This document shows positions 10,994 to 21,700 of a stretch of 46,000 nt of DNA, in pieces. The stretch's first letter is position 1, and every line of letters starts with the position of its first letter. The DNA is from Symbiodinium natans (lineage: Eukaryota; Sar; Dinophyceae; Suessiales; Symbiodiniaceae), in contig CAJNDS010002657.1 of assembly GCA_905221605.1 (NCBI GenBank), forward strand, positions 71,501 to 117,500, given 5' to 3'. A program made the position numbers and the translations under genes. The notes beneath the pieces were generated by a model. That model saw nothing but the letters and a program-made list of their open reading frames with translations, was not told the origin of the DNA and searched no databases.

Positions 10994-11830
10994 CCCCTAA
11001 ACCCTAAACCCTAAACCCTAAACCCTAAACCCTAAACCCTAAACCCTAAACCCCCTTTCAAGCTCAGCTTCTGTCACCGCGAAGCCCCTGCTGAAATTGG
11101 CACCCCGAACCCTGTGACCGCGGGTCTTCAAGGCTTTCGTGTATAGACCAGGCCCTGAAACCCCTAAACCCTATAAGTCCTATAAACCCTGTAAACCCTA
11201 TAAACCCTCAACCCCATAAACCCTGAACCCTAAACCCTGAACCCTAAACCCCAAACCCGAACCAACTCCAACCCCTAAATCCTGAACCCCAAACCCCAAA
11301 TCCTACACACATAACCCAAACCCCAAACCCTGAACCCCAAACCCAAACCCTAAACCCTAGACCCTGAATCCTGGACCCTATATCCTAAACCCTTGCACCC
11401 CTTGAAGCCGCCCGCCGCTGCCTTCGGCGCCCTTTCCGAAGTAATGCGAGGACCTCTCTGCTCGGAGGCTTGGGTTTAGGGTTTAGGGTTTAGGGTTTAG
11501 GGTTTAGGAGTTAGGGTTTCGGGTTTAGGAGTCAGGGTTTGAGGTTGGAGTTTAGACTTAGGATTTGGAGGGAGTAGACCCTACTTTATACCTGACCTCC
11601 AAGTGCACATTAACGCCTTTAAGCCCTAACCCTAAACCCCTAACCCCTAACCCCTAACCCCTAAACCCTAAACCCTAAACCCTAAACCCTAAACCCTAAA
11701 CCCTAAACCCTAAACCCTAAACCCTAAACCCTAAACCCTAAACCCTAAACCTAAACCCTCTAAGGCCTGTAAAGCCTCTAAACCCTCGAAACGTGTGAAG
11801 CCCTCTAAACCCTCTACACCCCCTTAACAT
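10994..11830. repeat. telomere-like repeat block
   Basis: CCCTAAA arrays at 10,994-11,055 and 11,620-11,760 (the second very regular), degenerate CCCTGAA/CCCTATAAA units at 11,165-11,400, and TTTAGGG at 11,470-11,520. The island at 11,055-11,150 is unassigned. Confidence 0.75.
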
Positions 11831-12103
11831 CCACCACCACTATAGACAAACTTTTGAAAATCGACAAGAAACTGAGTTCATCGATCGTTGATGGCCGGAT
11901 ATTGTGTTCCGAACACCATGCTTGCATATCCTTGCGCAAACAATCCAGCCTCTGGTCGTAGGTGGCGCCGAATTACCGGCGCTCCGTGATTTCTGGGCAA
12001 AGGCTTCCCACCAGATCTCTGCTGTGCCTAGCCACACGCAGTGCAGCATGTCAGCCCAATCCATCTCGGGCACCCACCCGTGCAATCCCCGCATGGGGAT
12101 GTC
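11831..12103 (-). pseudogene. frameshifted coding fragment, unknown family
   Basis: After an AG|G at 12,104 the minus strand reads MRGLHGWVPEMDWADMLHCV then WLGTAEIWWEAFA. About 30 codons later a different frame is clearly the coding one (YDQRLDCLRKDMQAW, then CSEHNIRPSTIDELSF). One base has been gained or lost between them. The D-x-LHC-x-x-LG pattern recalls transposase-associated proteins that are abundant in dinoflagellates, but I cannot assign a family. It may pair with the cysteine-containing piece at 12,222-12,311. Confidence 0.4.
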
Positions 12104-12221
12104 CTAACTTACGGACGTTTGCCTGGCAGCTTGGATATCAGCCTGGCCCCCTTAACCCCTCCCTAAACCCTAAACCCCAAACCCTAAACCCTAAACCCTA
12201 AACACTAAACCCTAAACCCTA

Positions 12222-12311
12222 ACATTGAAGTTTTCCTCGGTGTCGAACCAAGCATCCTTTCCTGCGAGGCAGCGAGGACAAATGCCGTCCTGGCTTATGT
12301 ACTTTCCGCAA
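12222..12311 (-). CDS. coding fragment with paired cysteines, unknown family
   Basis: The minus strand reads CCGKYISQDGICPRCLAGKD followed by AWFDTEENFN. Two CxxC-type pairs (the second is CPRC) suggest a small zinc-binding motif. It lies upstream, in transcription sense, of the fragment at 11,831-12,103 and could be the preceding exon of the same gene. It ends directly against a TTTAGGG-type repeat. Confidence 0.35.
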
Positions 12312-12319
12312 CAGGGGGT

Positions 12320-12745
12320 TAATCCCCCAAACCCTCTCAAACCCCTAAACCCCCAAACCCTCTAACACTCAACCTTACAAACCCTCTAAAACCTCTAAAC
12401 CCTGAACCCCCTCAACCCTATAAATTCCCTGAACCCTACAAACCACCTAAAACCCCCTAAACCCCCCTAAACCCCCTAAACCCTCTAAACCCTCTAAACC
12501 CTCGAAACCCTCTAAACCCTCTAAACCCTCTAAACCCTCCGAACCCGCCAAACCCTCTAAACCGCCTAAAGCCCCTACAAACCCTCTAAGCCCCCTAGAC
12601 CCCCTAAACCCTCAAAATCCCCCTAAACCCCCTGAACGCTATAAACCCCCTAAACCGCCTAAACCCCCTGAGCCCCCCAAACCCTCTAAACCCTCTAAAC
12701 CCTTGAGACCCTCTAAACCCTCTAAACCCTCTAAAACCCCCAAAC
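12320..12745. repeat. variant telomere-like array, CCCTCTAAA units
   Basis: An array over 400 bp in which most units carry two extra bases (CCCTCTAAA) or read CCCCCTAAA, instead of CCCTAAA. The 9-base unit dominates at 12,470-12,600 and 12,680-12,740. It differs from the 7-base arrays elsewhere in the window. Confidence 0.8.
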
Positions 12746-12768
12746 CCGGAGAGAAACTCTCCTGGCGC

Positions 12769-15700
12769 CTCGTCGTTCTCTGGTACTGCGGAGGCGATGC
12801 TGAGAGCGCACCTGCGCGTGCAGGGCTGAGGCTCGGTGCTGGGCTGATTTATGCGGCATAGCGTCTGGGTAGCTTAGGAGTTTGGGGGGTTCAGGGTTTG
12901 GGGTTTAGGGCTAGTAGGGTTTCGTGTTAAGGGTTAGGAATGGTTAGGATTTAGGGCTCAGGGTTTGGGGTCGAGGTTGCTCAGGGTTTAGGCTTGCCGG
13001 TCTTTGATGGGCAGTAGCCTGGTAGTCCAGTAAAAAGGGCACACTTCTTGGGTTGGTGACTATCTAAGGGAACCTTGAAGCCCCCCAAAAGGCAAAAGGG
13101 TATATACCACTGGGCGACTTGCCAGGCAACGGAATCAAGGTCGAAACGCATTCTGCCACACAGGGTTTAGGGTTTAGGGTTTAGGGTTCGAAGCTTAACT
13201 GCATGCACGCACTACGCCCTGAGCCTACAGAAGCTTAACTGAGTACAGGCACTACGCCCTGCCCTGACTCTGTAAGCCCAAAATGCCCCACAAAAGCCAT
13301 AGAACCCCCTCTCCCCCATAAACTGAGACACAAAAACCGTAAGCCCCAAGCCCTACACGCCCTATACGAAGTGAGTTTTGTATTCCGAGTTTTTTCCCCC
13401 CAAGGACACCCCACGTAGACTCAGCACTATGTAGAAAGTACCCTTGGTACACTCACTAGCAGCAGCGATGTAAAACCTGCCTCATGCGTCGATACGCTGT
13501 GTATGTAAGTTCTTCCTTGTGGACCAAACGAACCTAAAAAGGGTTTCGGGTTCATATACCGTACTAATGGTACAGGGAATATGACCCCTAAACCCTAAAG
13601 CCTAAACCTCATAAACCCTAAACCCTAAACCCTTATAGTTTGGGAAATCCACCAGTTGTTATCCGTTAAGCCATGAGCAGGGGCGCGCCTAACCTTTTTA
13701 CTCAGAGGGCTTGAGCGACACAAGTAAGTGCAACATACATGGAAGCAAAAGTGGAGGGAATGCACAGATATAAAATACACCCCCCTCGTTGAAGCGTGAG
13801 AATGCTGAAACGCAGTCAACGAATCCACGGCAAGCACTACGTGCTGCATTTTGCTCTTCTACTGTATGTTCAAAGTGCGCTCACCCGAGTTTTAATTCAG
13901 GTTCAACGCCACAGATCACCGCACACCAGCTTAAGAAATTTGAAACGCTGACGGGGATACAAAGGTGGCTCGTGCAATACAGTGGTTCGCTCAGCATCGA
14001 CCTCAAAAGGAAAGGAAAACAGAGCGTTGTGGTCAAGATGCTAAGCTACTTTATCAGAAAAGGCGGAACTCAGGACTCACCAGCTGCTATCTCGATGGTC
14101 GTAGCGCCAAGGTCCACGGGAGTGCTCCATATTGCGACTCCCCGAGCTCCACCAGGATCCTTGATCCTGCCACTGGCGGTCACGCCAGGAACTTGAGGAA
14201 TGCCAGTCGTCCTGCGACCAAGAGTTGTCGCTCCACGACCAGCCACGATTCGTGTCACGATCGGCCTCCCCATAACGGGGGGCATTTTGCGATGCCTTTC
14301 TTGCATCCGCCCGCGCCTGAGCGGCCCGGGACGCTTCTGCCGATTCCTTCATCTTTCGGCACGTCTCCTTTGCCCCACCATAATTCTCAGAGAGGATCTC
14401 GGCCAAAAAGACTGCCAGATGCTCTTCCTCATCGAAGTCCGGGATGCCAATGATGCCCTCCGTGAAGGTGAGGATGTGGGAAACCGCACGGGTGACGCGG
14501 ATGATCCGGGCGAACTCCTTCACGCCCATGAAGTTGCCGAGCCAAGCGTAGCCCATAGGTTCGAGGTTGGGGTCGTCGATGAGGCCGGCCAGGACGAGAT
14601 CGTCGGCATTCTTGTCGAAGAACGCCATGCGAGCCAGGCCCTCATGATTGACCTTTTTATTCTCCCAGGCCTTGTTGGAGCCGTAGCCCAACTCACGTTG
14701 TTCGCGGGAACGACCTTGATTGGGAAGATAAGCGCATGCCACGCAGTCCTGAATAGTGAGCCGCCTTCTCGTCCAGCCGCCCTTGATAGCGTGGATCGCG
14801 TAGGTGTCGTCCTGGTCGAACTTGTCCACCATCGACGTGTAGCCGTGCTTCATGATGCCTTTGAGATTTTGGCGTGCCAACATGATAGCTCGGCCATCTA
14901 CGCTCTGCTGTCCCCTCAAATCATGCGTTCCAGCGGCCTGGCGAATCTTCGCGGCATCCATCTCCCAAAGGCCCTTTCCAAACTGCTCCGCCAGGGCGTC
15001 CAAGACATGGGAGCGCTCACGCGCCATCCACATTCTGAAGGCACTCTGGGTGGCCCCACGGGTGACGTAGTAGCCGCAGTGGAAACACTTGTGCTGACCT
15101 TCGAGACGAAGCTTGCCACAATTGACGCACTGAATCTGCGTGATTCCCCTTTTCCATCCAGGACGCGGCGCTTGTGTTGCCGGTGCCGTAGAGCGGGTAG
15201 CCACTCCTTCATCAGGAACCACTTGCAACTGACCTTCAGTCAAACGGTTCCTTCCTGAAGGCGACACCTCGATGACATCGGCGTCGGTGTTGAAGCGAAC
15301 GTGTAGAGGTGGAAGTTCAGGAACGATGCTCTCGACCTCCTCAAGAATGGGAACGTCGAACTCCTCCTTGACCAATGGGGCTTCTTCATGCTCGACATTC
15401 AATGACCATGCTTCCGGAAGATTCGGCCTCCTCTACATGAGGGGCATTCTCTTCCTCCTCCTGTTCCTCAGGTCCATCCGCGCTAGACCACAAGATCTCA
15501 TCGGTCTTTGTGTCGCGGATGTAGAGAATCGTCGATCCAGAGATCGCTTCTCTACAAAGGACGCCCTCGGACCTTGAGTAGAACAGTCCAGAGCCTTGCC
15601 TGACCCATGGTGTTGACGACCACCTCCACGGGGCGATCGCTTCTCACGCCAGGGACATTTTCTCCCGGCCCTACCTCCCGGTCGGCAAAATACACAAAGG

Positions 15701-18700
15701 CATTCGCGGTGTGGTGCCCGGGGATAAAGCAGGAGTCCAAGATGGCAAAGGCTCGGTCCTTGTAGGTGCGGTGGTAGAGCCTGCGTGGAATCTTCTCCAG
15801 GGGCAAAACCGGCCGACCTTCCCAGGTGGCAGAATGCTCATCCATCTCTGCTTCTGGGATCATGCTGAACCAGGCCTCCGCAAGGATCGAGTCGGGCACC
15901 CCTTTCATAGCATCTTTGGAGATGCCTTGGTTCGCCCTAATAAGGGTAGGGTAGCCTCCTAGGCCGTAGTACTCGGCGAGGGGGTGGTTGCGGTCAATTC
16001 GCAGCTGGAACCTGCTGCGGTTGTCGTTCTTGACGACAGTGAGGAGCATCCCGAGGCCATAATCCCTGTTCGTCTTCTTGTTCCAGGCCTCGAGGATCTT
16101 CCTTGTAGAGCACCACAATCCATCGCCCTGCAGACCTGGGACGACCTTGCCGCGGACAACACCGGACAAGGCAGTCTTGTGGTGCTGGGGAATGTGGATA
16201 TACTTGAAGTTCGGCATCTCGTCCTGAAGGATGTCAATCCACTCGGCCTCACCTTCCGGTGGGCATAAATGGATTGTGTCCCAGTCGAGGCCCAGCATGT
16301 CGACGAGGCACCAATCGTTATCGGTTGCGTAGTAGCCGGACTTGATGGGCTCGTCGTAGGCAGCCTCGTGTGGGCCCTTCTTTGCCCGCTTGGGGGCACT
16401 GGACTCAGGGTCGGTCCGCTGACGACTGTAGACCTCCCCCCTGGCCAAAAGCTTCTCCTTAGTCTCCCGCGCCGTTGACGACGATGACGGAACAACGACG
16501 GCCTCCCCTGGACGGGGGGCATTTTCCTCGCTCTTCTTGATCATCTCGTCGTAGTCCTCGCGGGTAACATATTCCCCATCTCCCAGGTGAACGTGGTCCT
16601 TGAAGTCCCGGTGGACAAAGTGGTTCGGCGCGGTGTCGGGGAACTGCTCCTGGGGTCCTTGGAAGTAGATGTCGTCCCACGGGTCAGCCTCGACAAGCGG
16701 CTGATGTGTGGGCTCTACTCTTCCTCTACGGAAGTGGTTCAGGAGCTTCTCCTCCACCTGCACGTCCACAGCGAACTTGACGTTAGGCTTTGAGACGTGG
16801 CCGTAGTTCTGCAGGACCAGGTCGATGTCGGCTTCCTTGAAAGAAGGAGCATTGGTGACGAAGGACCATAATCCTGGCGGTAAAACCCAACCACCTCAAC
16901 AGCTGCAAACGATAGGCGCTGTCCTCCTGGAAGTGAAAGTGGTCGAATTTGCGGATCTGGCTCGCAGGCGTATTGAAATGCTTGACGGCCAGCCCAAGTT
17001 GGGCGGCGTAGTCGAGCAAATCCGCCATGATGGTACCCCAATCGCGCGGGAGGTAGTAGTTGGCAGCGTCGGTCGCAGACGTGAGCAGCACAGTACCCAC
17101 TGACGCCCGTGACTGTAGATCCGCCAACTTGCCTATCTCTCGGAGAACCTTTGGTCCAATGAACTCCCAGCTCCCCTTTGCCATGCGCGGGTAACCACGA
17201 AGCCACTCCGTCTTGCTCTTGAAGCCTGGGTCCAAAAACAGACCTCTGTCGCCGACGAACTCGTTCCCGTTCCAGATCATCATGAGATCAATGCTCACCT
17301 GACCACTGGCGCCAGTTTCACGCTCCAGTTGGGTGATTTTTCCCACGGCGAGCTCTACGAGCCGCGTGAGATTCGCACCCCATGTAGGAATGTACTCAAC
17401 GCCAAGATGATGTGGGAACGCATTGCCGCGGTTGGCCTTGATGTCTGCCAGCAGATCTGTCTTCCAATTTCCTTCAGTGAGGAACGTAGTTGTAGAGTCT
17501 GCGACGATGACAAGGTAGCGCAAACGGCCTCGAGTAGACTCGGGCTGGAGCATGGCCAAGCCTTGATCGGTGAGCCTTCCAATTTTGGCCACCAAACCAG
17601 CCTCCCTGACGTCACTGAGGGCATATTCGCATGCCAGTGGCCGCGGCAAGTACTTGTAGAAGTTGTTCACGCTGGCTTCATCCTCCTGGAAAGGCGCCAT
17701 GGTGCGGTATTCGGAAGACAATGAAGTCTCCCACAACCGCCGATCCCACCACTGGCGCAGGACCTCCGTCGGTGCAACGATTCCAGCGTTGGTGTCTGCC
17801 ATCCTGGCCTCTAGACTCGCCATGAACATGACTGCGATCACACTTGTGCGCTGCCAGCCGCTGCAATGGAATGGACGACGCAATGGTCCAAGCTTTCCTT
17901 AGTGGTAATCCTTGGTGATTCGTAATCCCCAACATGCAACCATCGCAACGGTAGAACTCAAGTCCAAGGTCATTAACCATATGCTGAACATGGTCCCACT
18001 TCCAATAGTCGCAATCCTTAGGGAGTTCGAAGGCAACCTGTGGTTTGTACTCTTTGAGCTTCCTAATGAATTTTCGGAACTGCTTGAGGAGTTTGCAAAA
18101 CAGTTCCTGATGCTGTTCCCACTTTGGGCTGTCAGGCGTCATGCGATTCCACGGACAACCACCAGTACACGGAAGCGACGCATAAACTAAAATTGGCTTA
18201 GATGCTCCCCCCTCGTCGCAGAGGGTACTAATTTTCTGAACAACCGAAGTCAATGTAGAGTCTTTCAAGACGTCATCCTCACTGGTGACTCGCAACACAT
18301 AACATCCTTGACGTGCGCTACGATCCTGCCCTAGTTTGCTGTTGGGGGAGCAACAAAACTCGACTATGATTCGTGTGAACCCCAACGGCCTCGAGTATTC
18401 TCGGGCAGAAGCAGCGCTGGCCGCACGTGGGGGCAGCCTGAATCCAAGCGACTTCAAAGAATTGAGCTCTTGATCTTGCAGTGCGTCTTGTGATCGGGAG
18501 GTGTACGCAACAATGGAGAAACGTGTTCCCGTGAAAGGTAACACACAGTGTAAATTTCGCGGATCAAAGATGACGGCCTTGTTCAGGGTGGACACAGCAC
18601 GACCCTTAAGGCGCTTACCATTGGGGCCGACCCTAACAATAGCATCTTCGGATGAAACAAGGGGGTCCGCAAACCACAGTTCACCATCTTTGAAATCCCC

Positions 18701-21700
18701 GACACTGAGGGCAAAGCTCATGCTATCCTTAGCATTCCCATGGTCCTTGTGCACAGAGGCACCAGTACAGCTATTAAGCAACACCGAGTTCCATGTGAAG
18801 TCCTTAGGAGCATGGGCTTGCACAACTCCATTTAGGAAGCGGGCAATCTGAGGCCACCGACGTGTTGCCTTAGTCACCCCTTGCATTCCTCCGTAAGACC
18901 ACTGCCCAAAGATATGGTAGTAGCTGCGATTGTCAAGCTTAATCATCTTTCGCTTGGTTTTGTTGGGGTACATGATCTGAGCTACACGCAACAAAGCCTT
19001 AGTACTGAAGTCACGGTCCTTGGTAAGCTCAGCTGCGACTGTGCAAGGATCGCCCGACGGCTTCACCACAGGGTGAGCATGAACGACAGGCTTGTTGATG
19101 AGATGAGCATCGGACTCGTGTGCCTTAGACTGCCGTCCCCCCTGAAGAGGAGCATCGACGTGCGCGATGAGCCTTAGAGCATGTTCCCATTTACCTCGGT
19201 CAGCGAAAGGTTTGGTAAAGATATCAGCTACTTGCTCTTTGGTGTCAACATTAATCATTTCGAAGAAGTTACGCTCGAACTGTTGTTTGATCCAAGCAAA
19301 CGAAATGCGTTGAGTCCGATCGGTGTGACGTAGTTTTTCGCTGTCACCTTTGAGGAGAATGGTGATGGTAGCTTGGTTGTCCTCAAGGAGTTGAACAGCA
19401 AACTTGGGACTAAGGTGGACCTTGAGGCCGTTTAAATCGGAAACGCTTCGTCCATCCGCCCTACACTCACCATAACGGATCTCATCAAGTTCAGGATCAA
19501 TTCGTGCAATGATGTCGTTTTCCCTTTGATTAGGTTTGGTTTTCGGCCTAGCTTGGTAGCTGGCGGTCCTACTCGCAACCTCACGCCACAGGAAAATCCA
19601 AAGACTGAGGCTGGGCAGACCCTGGGCACGAATACCTTGGTTGGCAGCCACAACCTCACTCTCCGTATTTGAAGTGGTGATGCTGGTCTGTTTCTTGGAA
19701 AAAGCATTTAGGGGAAAGTAAGTATTGGGGCCTACCAAGTAAAGGGCACAGCCTGAAGTGGATTTACTGTCGTGGCTACCAGCGTGGTCAGCATCGCAGA
19801 ACATCCACAACTTACAATCCTGAATGCGATCCCCTATGAATCCCCTCATCCGAACTTCAAGAGAAGAGTTTATGTAACTGATCAACCTGTGCAAAGCAAC
19901 GTCACAGTCGCGAGACCACTTGGTGACTCTGGATGCCAGCGCCTGAGTGGCGCGTAACAAGTCCCACCTGGCCATTCTCGCAGCGAACAAAACCTTCATG
20001 AGTACACGGCTAGCAATAGGTTGCAGCTTACCACTAGGTTCATTGCTCTCCAAAACTTTTGCTACTCGATTCTCATGAAAAGGAGTCGCTACGTGCTTCA
20101 GGGACTTCTTGTCAACCTTGGCCAACTCACAGTACCTATCTACACAGGACACCAAGAAATCTCGCATGTCGTAGTACACAACGTTCACGGGCACAGTCAT
20201 GGAAGGGGTTTTTCCCTGGTTGATAGATTCAGTGCTCTTGAACTTACTCTGTCGAGCTTCTCTTTTAGCTTCGGCTTTGGACCGCTTGGTGTTATGCCTA
20301 GCTGCGAGAGCATGAGAAAAGTCCTCGTCACTGACCTCAGTGATAGGGAAATATGTTTTCCCAGTCCACCAACCTGATTGGTCCGCGGGGCCCCCCTGAT
20401 TCAAGTCATCATGGATAGGGTCCCTACCATCATCAAACACCGTGATTCGTTGACGGCTTATGTGGGGAAACTTCGACACGTCGTCCTGCGTAGGCACATA
20501 AAGTTTCCTACGAGGATAGATGTGATGCCTAACGACTGCAGCTAACTCAGCGTCGACCTCCCAGAAGTCCTCTTTGCGGTTCGGCCGGACTTGGTAGTCG
20601 GCAGCTGGGCTAGCGTGCTTCTTGTCGAAGACGTAAGCAAATGGGTGGTCCTCCCGTGAAAGCTGGACCTGATTTTGCTCAACGTGATGACACCCGAAGT
20701 ACCGTCCCAAGACCTCGGCTGGTTCCATGTCAATCACCTTAGCGATCAACTCCCAACCCTTGTTGATTTTGTCTTGGGGGCCGGCCATCTTGAAGTCATC
20801 AACGTACACAACAAGCAACAAATCTAGTTCAGCATGGTAGAATACAGAATGCCAAATGTCGGGTAGAACTGCAGTAAAACCAACACTCTCTAACTGTTCG
20901 GTACAGTACCTTTCCCAGATACCACCTGAGTCAGGGTGGCCGTACAAAGCGAGCCTGAGTGGGCAAACAGGATGTTCATACCCAGACCATTCTTTAGGCC
21001 ATCTGTTTCGAGGGAGACGGACCCACGTTTCGATGCCTTTAAAAAGGGCTTGTGTGTATGCAGCGATGCCATCAGCCTGCTGTTTCACGTACCCGGGTTG
21101 GCTACCAAACACATCGATGATTTTCCCGGCCTCCATACTAGCGGGGCTTGATCCTAGTTCGGCGAAAATGGCGTGATCGTGGTTTTCGTCCTGGACGTTG
21201 TTGCCCTGGAAAACACTACGACCCTTCCATTTCTTCTGGGGGTGCCCGTCCGGGAGTTCATCCCCCTTGACCGAACAAATCTCAAAGATTTTCCCGAAAT
21301 GGGCCTTGACATTCTTGTGTTTGGCTTCCGCGGCAACATCCCGGTACTCTCGAACCTTCTTTTCGAGCCAGCAAGACTTATCGGCAAGTTTCTTCCATTC
21401 TCGGTCCATGGCTTCTTTCGCAGCGGGAGTACTTTCGATTTCTTTAGGCCCGACAACCCTGGCAACAACAGCAAACATCTCACTCGCAACCTGACCAAGC
21501 TTGGCCCAATATAAGGACGCCATGCGATCTCTATGGGGCTCGGGGTCAGGCTCGGCGATGACAGGCATGGCCGGGGAGTCTCTGAGGGCCTTGCGAGCAT
21601 CTTCCTCGGCTTCACGAGCCTTCTTGCGTTCGAATCTTTCAATGTCAGCCTCCCGTTGTGCCTTGGAATACATGTGCCAAAATTCCGAAGGGGTATCAGG

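Noticed and set aside
12320-12745. CRISPR-like array
   Set aside because: Units are contiguous 7-9-base telomere-like repeats without spacers.
14200-15258. 352-codon plus-strand open frame
   Set aside because: It is the shadow of ORF5 on the opposite strand. The minus-strand frame has the zinc ribbon and coherent composition; the plus-strand peptide has no recognisable motifs.
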